The notes: generated by a model from the letters alone, not told the origin. A DNA stretch of 64,000 nt from Sorex araneus (GCF_027595985.1 NC_073304.1:143446969-143510968), one strand, 5' to 3'. Positions 1-12,900 are shown, counted from the first letter of the stretch. A program made the numbers and translations.

Positions 1-2483
1 TAGCAAGACTCACAGAGAAAGAGAGAGAGAGAGAGAAAACCTAATAAACCAAATCAGAAATGAAAAGGAGGACATAACAACAGAAAGCAATGAAATTCAA
101 AAGATTATCAGAGACTACTTTGAAAGTCTGCATGCCACGAAACAAGATAACCTAGAAGAAATGGATAAGTTCCTGGATTCCAATAATCTCCCAAGGTTGA
201 ACCAAGAAGACTTGGGATACGTGAATAGACCCATTAATATTAAGGAAATTAAAACTGTAATAAACAGTCTTCACAAAAACAAAAGCCCAGGTCCTGATGG
301 ATTCACAGAAAATTCTTCCAAACACTTAAAGAGGACCTGTTGCCAGTTCTTCTCAAGCTTTTCCAGGAAATTAAAGAAACAGGAACTCTCCCAAACAGTT
401 TCTATGAGGCACATATATCCCTAATACCAAAAGCAAACAAAAACACCACTAATAAAGAAAACTATGTGCCGATATCCCTGATGAACACGGATGTGAAGAT
501 CCTCAACAAAATATTAACAAATAGAATCCAACAACTCATCAAAAAGATAATACACCACGACCAAGTGGGAATTATCCCGGGGATGCAAGGATGGTTTAAC
601 ATTCGGAAATCAATCTACATAATCCATCATATCAACAAAAGAAAAGATAAAAACTATATGATGATATCAATAGTTACAGAGAAAGCATTTGACAAAATCC
701 AGCACCCATTTATGACGAAAACTCTCACCAAAATGGGTTTTGAAGGAACTTTCCTCAAGATTGTCAAAGCCATCTACCACAAACCTACGGCAAGCATTGT
801 ACTTAATGGGGAAAAACTAAGGGCCTTTCCTCTAAGATCAGGGACAAGATAAGGATGCCCATTCTCACCACTTCTCTTCAATATAGTACTGGAAGTATTT
901 GCAATAGCAGTTAGGCAAGAAAAAGGGCATCCAGATAGGAAAGGAAGAAATCAAGCTCTCACTATTCGCAGATGATATGTTACTATCTAGAGAATCCTAA
1001 AGCCTCTACCAAGAAACTCCTAGAAACAATAGACTTGTACAGTAAAGTTGCAGGCCATAAAGTCAAAACCCAAAAGTCCATGGCCTTCCTATACGCAAAT
1101 AAGACAGAGGAAAGCGACATGAAAAAAGCAATCCCATTCACAATCGTGGCCCAGAAAATCAAGTACCTCTGAATCAGCTTAACTAAGGAGGTAAAAGACC
1201 TCAACAAAAAATGTACAAAATGCTACTTCACGAAATAAAAGAGGACATGAGGAAATTGAAACATATCCTCTGTTCATGGATAGGGAGAATTAACATTGTC
1301 AAAATGGCAATACTTCCCAAAGCATTACACAGATTCAGTGTGATCCCTATAAGAATACCCATGAAATTCTTCAAAGAATTGGATCAAACACTCCTGAAAT
1401 TCATATGGAACAACAAAGCCCCACGAATAGCTAAAGCAATTATTGGGAAAAAGAAGATGGGAGGCATCACCCTTCCCAACCTCAAATTCTACTACAAAGC
1501 GGGAACAATTAAAACAGCATGGTACTGGAACAAAGGCAGAGCCACAGACCAATGGAACAGGGTAGAATATCCTTAAACACAACCCCAAATGTATGAACAT
1601 CTATTCTTTGATAAGGGAGCAAGAAATGTGAAGGGGAGCAAGGAAAGCTTGTTTAACAAATGGTGCTGGCATAACTGGACAACCACATGCAAAAAAATGG
1701 GCTTAGCCCTCAACCTAGCACCATGCACTAAAGTCAGATCAAAATGGATTAAAGAGCTCAACATCAAATCAGAATCCATAAGGTACATTGAAGACAAGGT
1801 TGGCAAAAACCTTGAAGCTAAAGGTATCTTCAAAGATGACACACCACTGACCAACCAAGTGGAAACCGAGATCAACAAATAGGACTATTTGTTATATTAA
1901 ACTAAGAAGCTTCTGCACCTCAAAATACAAAGACAATTTACAGAATGGGAAAGGATATTCACCCAACATCTATGTGATAAGGGATTGATATCAAGGATAT
2001 ATAAGGCACTGGTTGAAGTCTACAAGAAGAAAACATCAAACCCCATCAGAAAATGGGGCAAAGAAATGAACAGAAACTTTCTCAAGGAAGAAATACGAAT
2101 GGCCAAAAGGCACATGAAAAAATACTCTTCATCACTAATCATCAGGGAGATGCAGATGAAAACAACTATGTGATATCACCTCACACCACAGAGACTGGCA
2201 CACATACAAAAGAACAAAAGCAACCATTGTTGGTGTAGATGTGGAGAGAAACGGACTCTCTTAACTGCTGGTGGGAATGCTGACTGGTTCAGCCCTTTTG
2301 GAAAAAGTATGGATGCTTCTCAAAAAATTAGAAATTGAGTTCCGATTTGACCCAACAATACCACTTGGAATATATCCCAGAGAGGGAAGAAAAGTATAGT
2401 CGAAATGACATCTGTATGTTCATTGCAGCACTTTTTACAATACCCAGAATCTGGAAAAAACCCGAGTGCCCGAGAACAGATGA
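1..2483 (+). pseudogene. L1 ORF2 fragment (reverse transcriptase), broken
   Basis: Sense-strand L1 ORF2 spanning the reverse transcriptase and C-terminal regions. The translation is recognisable in pieces: [10 protein letters not shown] near 270-310, AFDKIQHPF near 685-710, FADDM near 966-980, and WNNKAPRI near 1410-1430. The catalytic motif-A aspartate is replaced ([10 protein letters not shown] where other L1s, including the copy at 34013-34489, read [10 protein letters not shown]), and frameshifts and stops break the frame at least at 850, 1170, 1575 and 1880. The piece enters the window already inside ORF2. It stops before the ORF2 end, where it is fused to an antisense RTE, so there is no 3' UTR, poly(A) or visible TSD. 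Inactive. Confidence 0.93.
14..37. repeat. (GA)n simple repeat
   Basis: Short GA-rich run inside the L1 ORF2 fragment. Confidence 0.8.
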
Positions 2484-4425
2484 CTTGGCAAACAAGACAG
2501 CGTCCCTGATTCTTGATCGTCAACGGAGGTCGGAACTCTGGATTCCTTCTCTCACTTGAGTGAGACGTGATACTCCAAGCAAAGCTCTTTCAAGTCCTCT
2601 TTGGTATACCGGAATAGCCTTCTCATCCTGTTTGCGTAGGGCCCAGGTCTCTGACGCGTATGTTAGTGCAGGAAGAATGGTGGAATTGAAAAGATGTGCC
2701 CAGAGCCAGAGTTTCTTCGTCCTCTTAACCACTTCTTCGATGCTCTTGAAGGCCTTCCACACTGCTCTCTTCCTCCAGCGCAGTTCTGGCACCAAGTTTT
2801 TCCTCATGTTGAGTTCTCGACCCAAGTACACATAGCTGTTGCATTTGGAGATATTCGTGGAGTGTCAGGGACTAGTTTGTTTTTCATGAGCATCGTCTTG
2901 TTGAGGTTCAGCTGCAGTCTGACCTTTCCACAATTGCAGTCGAATTCGGCCAGCATTTGTGCCACTTGGCTAATGTTCGGCGTTATGAGAATGATGTCAC
3001 CAGCAAAGCGGAGGTGGTGTAATTGCCGACCGTCTATCTTCACTCCCATTCCTTCCCATTCCAGTCATTGCATGATGTTTTTGAGGGTGGCACTGAGAAT
3101 TTCGGTGAAATGGTATCACCCTGCCAAACCCCTCTCTTTACATCAATGATCACTTCCTTGTAGAATGGTGAGATCCTGGTGGTGAATCCACAATACAGCT
3201 CACAGAGGATCTTGATGTACTGAGTTTGAATGCCCTGCTTGGCAAGGGCTTCGATGACCACTTCTGTCTCAACAGAATCGAAGGCCTTCTTTAAGTCAAT
3301 GAATGTTAGATGGAGTGGCATCCTGAACTCTCGTGAAACTTCAGTGAGTTTTGTCACTGTGTGGATATGGTCAATCATGCTGAATCCTTTTCGGAACACA
3401 GCTCGCTCGCATGGTTGTCCTTCATCTAGTGTTCTGCCTATTCTATTTAGGATGACATGAGTGAACAACTTGTAGACGACAGACAGCAGGCAGATTGGCT
3501 AATAGTTGCCAATGTTGTGAATATCTCCCTTCTTGTATAACAGATTGGTCCTGTGGTTTTCCACTGGGATGGAACCTTGCCTTCAGACAGGTAGCATGTG
3601 AAGAGCCAAGCCAATGTATTGATGAGTACTGGCAGCAGATTCTTCAGGTGTTCGGATCTGACCTTGTCTGGAACAGGTGCTGTACGCATCTTTACCAATG
3701 AAATGGCATGTCAGATTTCGGAAGGGAGGGTGCTGGGAATGACATATCCATCCTGAGGAAATTAGTATGTGAGCAGGTGGACATGGCTGTAGAAGTCATG
3801 AGTTATCCTCTCCATTGCCTTTCTGGAAGATTTGATAGATCCATCACGGTGTTGGAGGGCAATCATCTTGGTCTTGTAGTTGGCGAAGGACAGGCAAGCA
3901 TTGTGAATACTTTTCCCCGCTTCTGCTGCATCAACCAACACTGCTGCTCTTCTCTCTTTGAGGTCTTCCTTTATCGACTTTCTGCACAGCTTGCAAGCTC
4001 GGACGTTAGCTTGTGGTTGCCTGAAGCTTGCACCAAACCACGTTGATGAATGAGCTCAAGAGTTTCCAAAGATAGGCGTCTGTTTGTGGCTTTCTCACTC
4101 TTGGCATTCTTCGTGCAGTCATGGAGGTGCTGAACCAGTCAATCATATTCATTGTCGATGTTGTCAAGGACGGCATCTTCCCATGTTGCCGCAATAGTGC
4201 CAAAGAGCTCCCATTTCGTGGTCATTCTGGAGTTCTCTTCTGAAACTTAAACTTTTCAGACCTTTCTCCCCACTCTGTGAAGTAGAATTTTGCATGAAGG
4301 AGATGGTGGTCTGATCCCGTTTGAAATTTTGGGATAACAGCAACATTGGTCAGGCAAAACCTTTGATTGAATATGCTGTGGCCAATTTCATTGTGGAACT
4401 GTCCACCCAGAGACTCCCATGTCCC
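2484..4425 (-). pseudogene. RTE-clade LINE fragment, antisense, lacking its 3' end
   Basis: Antisense Bov-B/RTE-like reverse transcriptase. On the minus strand, motif A FIDLKKAFDSVE (about 3290-3260) and motif B RGVWQGDTISPK (about 3135-3100) are clear. The catalytic box reads FAGDI (near 2995) instead of FADD, which should be inactivating. Downstream are the LNLNKTMLM (near 2895) and TYASETWAL (near 2650) blocks typical of this copy family. The upstream part (about 4425-3500) corresponds to the endonuclease-to-RT linker and is frameshifted. The 3' terminal region seen in the copies at 10921, 15085 and 19353 is missing, so later deletion or recombination is inferred. Confidence 0.9.
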
Positions 4426-4548
4426 CCAAATCAATTTTTAAAAAAATGAAAATAGCCATATCTGATTACAGAGTTAGCCCTTGTCTAAGAATTTATTAAG
4501 CTGTTTGTTGCTAGTAGAACCTTCTGTTATTGTTATTGTTTTTGTTTG
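4426..4548. other. Short unassigned AT-rich spacer
   Basis: About 120 bp between the RTE fragment and the next L1 TSD. I recognise no repeat or gene in it. Confidence 0.5.
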
Positions 4549-4564
4549 AGTTTAGTTGACTTCT

Positions 4565-5129
4565 TTTTTAAAAATTAATTTATTTTTAAATTTTATTGAA
4601 TCACTGTGAGATAGTTACAAGCTTTCGTGTTTGGGTTACAATCTCAGAATGATCAAACACCCATCCCTCCACTGTGCACATTCCCCACCACCAATATTCT
4701 GGGTATACCCCCCCTTTCCCACTCTCCCCCTGCCTCTATGGCAGACAATATTCCCCATACTCTCTCTCTACTCTTGGGCATTATGGCTTGCAACACAGAC
4801 ACTGAGAGGTCATCATGTTTGGTCCATTATCTACTTTTGGCATCCATCTCCCATCCCAACTGATTTCTCCAGCCATCATTTTCTTAGTGATCCCTTGTCT
4901 ATTCCATCTGCCTTCTCCCCTCTGCTCATGAAGCAGTCTTCCAGTTATGGCGCAATTCCCGGGTCCTTGTCTCTACTGTCCTTGGGTGTCAGCCTCATGT
5001 GATGTTATTCTCTACTCCACAAATGAGTGCAGTCCTTCTATGTCTGTCCCTCTCTTACTGACTCATTTCACTTAGCATGATACTCTCCACGTCTATCCAT
5101 TTATAAGCAGATTTCATGACTTCATCTCA
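4565..5129 (-). mobile_element. 5'-truncated L1 (ORF2 end and 3' UTR), type-2 tail
   Basis: Antisense L1 end. The T-rich left edge is the poly(A) tail, followed by the 3' UTR (CACTGTGAGATAGTTACAAG on the plus strand) and the last codons of ORF2 near 5060-5120. It is flanked by a 16-bp TSD, AGTTTAGTTGACTTCT at 4549-4564 and AGTTTATTTGACTTCT at 5130-5145 (one mismatch), so this is a complete target-primed insertion truncated at its 5' end. Confidence 0.9.
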
Positions 5130-5534
5130 AGTTTATTTGACTTCTATGTTACTTATCCTCCTAATTTGGGGTTTTCCTACTGGAATTGAGGAATTAGGAG
5201 GTGCTTCGTGGTCCAGAAACTTCAGGGATCTATTGTCTGGGCCAATGAGTTGACTGTAGGGACTGATGTTTCCATAGATTTCAGCTGCTTGCCATGGATC
5301 CCCTCTGAGATTGAGTTGGGAATCCGTAGAGCAAGGCGGGTGAGTGAGTCAGCAGCATGGCAATGACTGTGGGAGGTGAGTCAGTAAATAACTTCTATTC
5401 TGGGATGTTTTAGCTTGGATTTCCCTAGAGAAAAAGCCTGAAGGAAGGATTTGAATTATGATTCCATTAAACATCCACAGAGGAGTCAGAAAATAGATGG
5501 GGGGAGCAGTTAAGAATATGATATTAACAAAGTC

Positions 5535-6109
5535 TAGAAAAGATGAAGTCATGAACTTTGCATATAAATGGATCAACATGGAAAGTATCATGCTAAGTGA
5601 AATGAGTCAGAAAGAGAGGGGCAGACATAGAAAGATTGCACTCATCTGGGGAATATAAAATAACAGAGGAGGAGACTAACACCCAAGAATAGTAGTATAT
5701 AATACCAGGAGGTTGGCTCCATGGCTTGGAAGCTGGCCTCACATGCTGGGGGAAAGGCAGCCCGGATAGAGAAAGGAACACCAAGTAAAATGTGGTTGGA
5801 GGTCCTGCTCGGGAAGGGAGATGCGTACTGAAAGTAGACTAGAGACTGAACACGATGGCCACTCAATACCCCTATCGCAAACCACAACACCCCAAAAGAG
5901 AGAGAGAACAAAATGGAATAACTTGCCACAGAGGTGGGGTTGGGGGGGGCAACAGGATTGGAGGGTGGGAGGGATACTGAGTTCGTTGGTGGTGGAGAAT
6001 GGACACTGGTGGAGGGATGGGTTCTCGAACACTGTATGAGGGAAACAGAAGCACGAAAATGTGTAAATTTGTGACTGTACCCTCATGGTGACTCACTAGT
6101 TAAAAAAAA
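5535..6109 (+). mobile_element. 5'-truncated L1 (ORF2 end and 3' UTR), type-1 tail
   Basis: Sense L1 beginning in the ORF2 C-terminus (the MESIMLSEMSQKER-like segment near 5578-5620), followed by a 3' UTR and a short A-tail near 6102-6109. The flanks 5514-5534 and 6110-6130 are a 21-bp TSD with one mismatch. The 3' end reads CCTCATGGTGACTCACTAG, a different subtype from the copy at 4565-5129. Confidence 0.92.
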
Positions 6110-6189
6110 GAATAAGATATTAACAAAGTCATCAATGTTAACACTATTGTAACTATGTTACAGAAACTGCAATAAAAGTTGAAGATTAA

Positions 6190-6580
6190 GAAATTTGTAT
6201 GTATACATACAATAGGATACTATGCAGCTCTAAGAAAGAACAAAAGCATGCAATTTGCCTCAACATAGATGGAGCTAGTGGATCTCATGCTGAGTGAAGT
6301 CAGTCAGAAAGAAAGAAATGGATACAAAATGGTCTCTGTCAGAAGTGAGACTTAACATACTCAGCAAGTTAGGAACAAAAGACCAAAGGCAACACAATAG
6401 GTAAACTGATCCACAAAACTGTGTGTGGGGGGGGGAGTTGGGGGAGGCTGGGATGGGGAGGGCCACTGGGAGTGGCTACACTGGTGAGGGATGTGTCAGA
6501 ATTATGTGCCTGGGAAGCCATCATTAACAGTATTCTACATCACAGAACTTCAATCAGTAAAATTTTTTTAATTAGAAAAA
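6190..6580 (+). mobile_element. Older L1 remnant (ORF2 end and 3' UTR)
   Basis: Diverged sense L1: ACAATAGGATACTATGCAGC and the following coding remnant match the ORF2 end, and a G-rich 3' UTR segment near 6420-6480 precedes a short A/T-rich end. No clean TSD is seen. Confidence 0.7.
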
Positions 6581-8329
6581 GAATGTGTTTAAGGCAGTGG
6601 CACAACAGTCACCTGGACTTCAATACCCACAGGGAACCGTAGGGTCATGTAAAACACACAAGAATAAACTACAGAGATTGATATCTTTCTGCTTCAAGTC
6701 CCATTTTTCAATAGCTAAAGGTTGTCTCTGGAACTTATGTTTGTCTTTGCATGATTTTGTTTGTTTTGCATGCTTCTGTGGACAGAATTGTTGATATTGA
6801 TAACATCTTCCCCACCCTTGGATCAAAATCTAGGTGGTTTATAGAGCCAATGTTTCCTGTATCAGTCTTTTAATTCTTCATCACACTGATTGTCCCAGGC
6901 TTGGTGGTTACCCAAGTAGAACAAGTACTTATTGTCATTCTGAAGTTACTTATGGAGTTTTCACCTGACTTTTGCCTCTCTGGACCTTCCGAGCTGGCAT
7001 AAACTCTCCATTTAACTGATTGAATGTTTACTTTAAATTCATGTGATAGTTTGTGTTCCTCGAAATTACAATTTAAGTGATAGATAAAATTCCATCATAG
7101 CACACTTTTCCTTTAAAGAAACTTTATATTTATGGATGTGATTAAAGAGGGTACAGTAGTATTTTTATAAAGTGCCACAAAGGTGGGCTTACATTAACTT
7201 TTTCTAGCATACCATTGTAAGCATTTTATCTTAACCAGGGCCAGTCTCTACCTTGAGGAGACATTTGTGAATATGAGATATTTTTGGTTATTACAACTGG
7301 GAAGATAATACCTGCATAAGGTCTCGAAGCTAGAGATTTTGCTTAACACTCAATATGTCACGGGATATCTCTCTTATAGCAAAGAATTAACTGAACTCAA
7401 ATCAATAGTCAGTAGTACTGAGGCTGAGAAACTAAGATTGATTTATAGACTATTGAATTATACTAGTCAGTGTAAAACATCCCAATACAGTAGAGAGTGC
7501 TTCCTAAATCTTTCCAGGTATATCACACAGACAGACTAGGATGCCTAAATTCAACCCAGACTATCTTAGGGGATGCCCTCCATACCTTGAGAGATTAAAA
7601 CCAGACATTACTGAGCAGTGACACAATTATTGTATTCCATTGTACAGAGATGAATGTGGAAGCAAGTACAGTCTGTGATAAAAAGTCAGGTCTGTCCTCA
7701 TCCATACTTTCCTTTACCCCTAACCTTTCTTCTTTGGGACCTCTACTTGAAGAAAACCAAGAAAAATTTTAATGTCATGTAATATCTGGCAAGTGATAGA
7801 ATAACATTGACATCATCTATCCAAAATTGATAGTATTTTGAAAGATGTCAACTCGTTCATACATAAAAATAACTTTTAGGTTGTATGTATGTGTACATTC
7901 ATACACACATATGCTTGTGATTTATTTAGGTCACAGATAATTTAAGAATGAATTATTATTTAGAGAATAACAAACAATAAAAATATATAGAGAACAAAGG
8001 AAATAATTCCCCTGCTCCATTGTTTTCACTGCCCTTTCTAGAGATAATGTTGTTTTAGTTTAGTGTATGTTTTCAATATTTGCTATTTTATTTAGATATG
8101 TGAGTTTTATTCAATAGCATGTATGAGTAAGCATAAAGAAAAGAGCACAGTCCTGCTTGTAAGGTTTATTCAGTATTTGTGTTTGATTGTGCATAGATTC
8201 TGTGCTTCCTTTTCCTCATATTTTTTTCTATTTAATTTAGGCACTTTCAAAGAAGGAATGTAGACTTCACTTCTTCCTGTTGACTGCTGACTGTTGTGGC
8301 ATAGTAAGATACTCCAAATTTAAGCAATG
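6581..8329. other. Unique sequence, no gene recognised
   Basis: About 1.7 kb of AT-rich DNA with only short ORFs of no recognisable family. I see no repeat of the classes found elsewhere in the window, and no convincing exon. Confidence 0.5.
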
Positions 8330-8425
8330 GTAAGAGGGAGAGGGATATAGCTCAAATGTTATAACATGTGCTTTGAATTTATGAGGCCCTGGGTTCAATC
8401 CTTAGCACAGTAGTCCTCTAATAGC
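8330..8425 (+). mobile_element. Old tRNA-derived SINE fragment
   Basis: AGGGATATAGCTCAAATG followed by GGGTTCAATCCTTAGCAC resembles diverged A and B boxes of a tRNA-Ala-type head. It is more diverged than the main SINE family and has no clear tail. Confidence 0.55.
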
Positions 8426-8757
8426 AAGGGTGGATTACAGACACCAGGTGATGACAACATCGAGTTTAGGCAAATGTAGAGTTTGTGACTACAAACCTCC
8501 CACCTATCGACAGCCTATCTGTATTTTAATTATGAATCCACACTTAGCACATGCGGGCATGTTGTTTAACTTGCCTCAACTCTAATTTTCTTATTTGTGT
8601 CTTGGTTATTTCTCCTCACAACTGTGAGTTTGTGGAAGGCATCTACTTTCAACATATCCACAAAGTATATTCATCCTGTGGGTTCCATTTACCATATCCT
8701 ATCCAGGATATTTTGCACATGAAAGCACAATTTGACTTCCACTGAGACTTTACTTTT

Positions 8758-9451
8758 TTCTAATTAATTTATTTTTTTTAAATTAGTGAGTCACCGTGAG
8801 GGTACAGTTACAAATTTATCCATTTTCGTGCTTGTGTTTCCCTCATAAAGTGTTTGAGAACCCATCCCTCCACCAGTGTCCATTCTCCACCACCAATGAT
8901 CCCAGTATCCCTCCCACCCTCCAATCTCGTCTCCCTTCACCTCACCCCATCTCTGTGGCAGTGTATTCCATTTTGTTCTCTCTCTCCTTTTGGGTGTTGT
9001 GGTTTGCGATAGGGGTATTGAGTGGCCATCGTGTTCGGTCTCTAGTCTACTTTCAGCACGCATCTCCCTTCCCGAGCAGGACCTCCAACCACATTTTATT
9101 TGGTATTCCCTTCTCTATCTGGGCTGCCTTTCCCCCAGCATGTGAGGCTAGCTTCCAAGCCATGGAGCCAACCTCCTGGTATTATATACTACTATTCTTG
9201 GGTGTTGGTCTCCTCCTCTGTTATTTTATATTCCCCAGATGAGTGCAATCTTTCTATGTCTGCCCCTCTCTTTCTGACTCATTTCACTTAGCATGATACT
9301 TTCCATGTTGATCTATTTATATGCAAAGTTCATGACTTCATCTTTTCTAACAGCTGCATAGTATTCCATTGTATAGATGTACCAAAGTTTCTTTAACCAG
9401 CCATCTGTTCTCGGACACTCGGGATTTTTCCAGATTCTTGCTATTGTAAGC
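8758..9451 (-). mobile_element. 5'-truncated L1, type-1 tail
   Basis: Antisense L1 3' UTR and ORF2 C-terminus, with the poly(A) remnant at the left edge. The perfect 19-bp TSD CCACTGAGACTTTACTTTT is at 8739-8757 and 9452-9470. It is homologous over nearly its whole length to the sense copy at 5535-6109, but extends further into ORF2 (to about the CFTIARIWKKPECP block). Confidence 0.93.
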
Positions 9452-9470
9452 CCACTGAGACTTTACTTTT

Positions 9471-10339
9471 GACAATTTTTTTCACCAAAATACATGCATA
9501 TCTCACACAAAACCACACACATACCCCTATATTTTAAACTTTTCTAGGCTTTAGAAATTACATTATGAACACACACCTATAAATCATAGAGGAATATAAC
9601 ATGCCAGGAAAAGAACCCTTCAAAGCACACCAGAAACCAACTACATATTTTAAATTTTATACAACTCTTATAATTTTATCATTAGATAAAATTTATTAAT
9701 CGAAACACTTTCATATTTGAAAACAGATGTCCAAAAGTCCATGATGTTCAAAAATGAGGGGAAGTGAAGTTATAGATCTAACTATAATGGAGCCAGAATA
9801 AAAAAAATTGGTGCTACTGTGGCAAAAATTATACACAGTGTAAGGTAAGGTCAGAATTTAGGAGACACAAAAATCTCCAGGAGCTAAGGCAGATCCATTA
9901 GAAAAGAGGAAAGACTCACTTGGGGCAAAAAACTGGTTCTGCGATTGAGTTCTGAATACCAGCTGTTTTAGCAGATATGGTATGGAAGGTTGAACCCTTC
10001 CTGACCATTGGGCATCTGGACAGGGCAGTTTCTACCATAGACCACCAACCGCAGCAAATACCAACATTTGGGTCAGCAAAAGGAGGGACATGTGTCCGCA
10101 GTCATGAATTTAAACAGAAAGGGGATCTGATCACAAGAGGAGAGGGCCCCATAAGGACGCTTTCACATAAATTTCTGAAAAATAATTTTTTTCAAATCAA
10201 AATATACAGCATCTCTCATTAGAAAAATAAAACAGATGACAAAAGATTAAATTTGGCTAAAGGATGAATGGGAAAGAAAACTCCTTAGGTAATAATCTCA
10301 ATGACACAGGAACAGAGAGTTTAACATAATGAATTATTA
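9471..10339. other. Unique sequence, no gene recognised
   Basis: About 870 bp with no recognisable repeat. An 81-codon ORF at 9977-10222 has no family I know and is likely chance. Confidence 0.45.
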
Positions 10340-10508
10340 GGGCTAGACTGATAGTAAAATGGGTAGGTCACTTGCCTTACACATGGCCCACCAAGGTCCA
10401 ATCTCTAGCATCTCATATGGTCCCCAAACACTGCCAGGAATAATCCCTGAGAGCAGAGCTAGGAGTAAATCCTGAGTACTGCTGGGTGTGATTCCAAAAA
10501 AACCCCCC
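10340..10508 (+). mobile_element. tRNA-Ala-type SINE, diverged
   Basis: Sense SINE with head GGGCTAGACTGATAG, the conserved block CATATGGTCCCC and the GAGCAGAGCTAGGAGTAA block, ending in a short A-run. A short possible TSD, ATTATTA, lies at 10333-10339 and 10509-10515. Confidence 0.85.
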
Positions 10509-10920
10509 ATTATTAATAAAGAAAATCAATTCTATTTATCAAATGAAAACAACAAAAATATTAATAATACTGTAAATGCTGGAACAGAAGAAGTTCTTCA
10601 CTATAAAGCTTAAAATTATGAAAAATCTTAAAAGATGCTGGATATGAAAAAAATAGAATGAAATAAAATCTCCATGAAAGCAAGATAAAAAGGTGTAATC
10701 TCAGAGGAAAGAATAAGTGAAATTGAAGATAGATTTCCAGGAATGACTCAAAAGAGGAGAAAGAAATAATAGAAAAAAATGAAGAAACAAATTGTGAACT
10801 TTCAGACTCAGAAGAAAAAACAAGAGGACTCATGACTATCCCAGAAGGTAAAGAGAGAAAAAAATGAACAAAATGCCTAGAAAAAGAATTATGATTGAGA
10901 ACTTCTAAACCCAAGGAAAG
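10509..10920. other. A/G-rich unassigned sequence
   Basis: Strongly purine-biased on the plus strand. It gives a 120-codon Ser/Phe-rich ORF on the minus strand, which I judge a composition artefact. No repeat family recognised. Confidence 0.4.
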
Positions 10921-11478
10921 CACTTGTATGACTTGTCATACCATTGATCTTCAATGTACTTGAGCAGGTGCCAGTATCTAGTAATGTCTCCATTTGTCCT
11001 TGTTGTGTGCTAGTGTAGCCCAATGGTATCTGCTCGCTCCAGGAACAGGAAGAGCTTCAAACCAATAATTCAGGATTTTGACGAGAAGTCTGACCATATC
11101 GTTAGTGGGCAGCCAGGCGGTCTTTTGACGTCCCATGGCATCCAGTCGGTAACAGGTCTAGTCCAGTTGTCGTCTCTGAATCACATTACATGTCCGGCTC
11201 ATTTGATTTTTGACGCCTTGGCAAATGAGACAGCATCCCTGATTCTTGATCGTCAATGGAGGTTGGAGCTCTGGATTCCTTCTCTCACTTGAGTGAAACA
11301 TGATACTCCAAGTATAGTTCTTTCGATTCTTCTTTGGGATACCCTAATAGCCTTCTCATCCTGTTTTCCTAGGGCCCAGGTCTCTGAGGTATACGTTAGT
11401 GCAGGAAGAATGGTAGAGTCGAAAAGATGTGCCCGGAGCTGAAGTTTCTTTGTCCTCTTAACCACTTCTTTGATGCTC
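10921..11478 (-). mobile_element. RTE LINE 3' fragment
   Basis: Antisense. The RTE 3' terminus is at the left (CACTTGTATGACTTGTCATACC, a diverged short-tandem tail instead of poly(A)). The last RT codons follow, encoding TYTSETWALGKQDEKAI on the minus strand near 11370. It is 5'-truncated and abuts a SINE fragment at 11479. Confidence 0.9.
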
Positions 11479-11555
11479 CATCAGGAGTGATCCCTGAGCA
11501 AAATACCAGGAATAAGCCCTTAGCACTGCCAGATATGACCCCAAAACAAAAACAA
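11479..11555 (+). mobile_element. tRNA-SINE 3' fragment
   Basis: ATCAGGAGTGATCCCTGAGC onward matches only the 3' half of the main SINE. The head is missing, so this is a truncated or recombined copy. Confidence 0.7.
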
Positions 11556-12046
11556 AGGGAAAATCGATAAGAAAAAAAGAAAAATCTAGGAAACTGAAAG
11601 AACTCACAAATTTATAAGTGCAAAAATACTTACATTAAGACATATTATCTAATTACCAACATTCATCAAAAAAGAAAATTATTGATGAATCACCTCTGGC
11701 ACCAAGTAAGCTCATTCACTGACTATGATTAATCCAGAGATTCATAAACAAATCTCAAAAGAGATCAACAAGTTGCAAGGTCAAGAAAATTCTTCCAAGG
11801 CCCACGCAAGACTGAGTGAGTCATCAAGGGCACCCTGGAGGGGTCAGGTGAGCCCAGCACCCCCTTAAACAGAGTTCCAGTAGCCAGAGTCTCCACACTC
11901 CACATTCAATGCCATGCTCCTGCCTGGACTCCACTGCTTGGGATGAATTTGATCCAGAAATTAATCTGTTAAAAACCTCAGGTATTTGGGTTTTGTGACT
12001 GAAATCTCCAGACTTTCACAGGGTCAGAATGGGCCACCTCCCACTA
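11556..12046. other. Unique sequence, no gene recognised
   Basis: Roughly 490 bp without a repeat or ORF that I can identify. Confidence 0.4.
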
Positions 12047-12061
12047 CCTCTCTGTACTTTT

Positions 12062-12471
12062 TTTAATAAAAAAATATTTATTTTATTGAATCACCATGTG
12101 GAAAGTTACAAAGTTCTCAGGCTTTTGTCTCAGTTATACAATGCTCGAACATCCATCCCTTCACCAGTGCCCATATTCCACCACCAAAAATCCCAGTATA
12201 CCTCTCACTCTCCCACCCCCCTACCCCTGCCTGCGTAGCTGATAAATTTCACTTCATTTTCTCTTTACCTTGATTACATTCCATATTTCAATACAAAACT
12301 CACTATTGTTGTTGGAGTTTCCCCTCAAAAAACCAGCTCTACTGACAAGGAAGCATTTGATAATTAGTTTTCCATTGCTGAGAATGAAGAGATATAAAGT
12401 CTCTAAACTGCGCAATAGCAGCTGCATGGTTTAGGATTTCTGTATTTTAGTATTTTAGTAATTAAGTCCAA
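12062..12471 (-). mobile_element. Non-autonomous element, family 1, 5'-truncated (copy A)
   Basis: Antisense element with poly(A) at the left, AATAAA in its 3' end (plus-strand TTTATTGAATCACCATG) and a non-coding body. It is homologous over about 400 bp to the 3' part of the nested element at 36636-37721, but stops where that element's tandem 5' repeats would begin. The 15-bp TSD is CCTCTCTGTACTTTT at 12047-12061 and CCTCCCTGTACTTTT at 12472-12486 (one mismatch). There is no ORF. Confidence 0.8.
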
Positions 12472-12834
12472 CCTCCCTGTACTTTTGAAAGTCCTGGCAG
12501 TCATGCACAGGGCCTGAAGCCATCACCCAGTTAAAAATTTTACATCAGCTGTATCACTTTGCTAAAAAATTTTGACTTCCTGGAGTGACACCCCAAATTC
12601 TACAATACTGATAAACCAGGAGTAGCACACCAGATTGGATGGGATGTAATGTAGATGAAAGCCAATCTCAATTAACAAAATATAAACAGAGAAGTCTTAA
12701 TCTGTAACAACATTTTAGTAATCTTTTCTACAAGGGCTTAATATCTCCATGGTGAGATACAACAATCTTCACTAACTTCCTTCTAAGGAAACATTTTTTT
12801 GATCATTCTTTTTTTTTTGTAAGTCCAAACATTT

Positions 12835-12900
12835 TTTTAAATTGAATGACCATGAGATACACACAGTTGTTCATGTACAAAGTTTTTGTTTTTTAAATGT
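12835..12900 (-). mobile_element. L1-type 3' tail fragment
   Basis: ATTGAATGACCATGAGATAC and the downstream bases resemble the antisense L1-like 3' terminus seen elsewhere in the window. Only a short piece remains. Confidence 0.5.
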
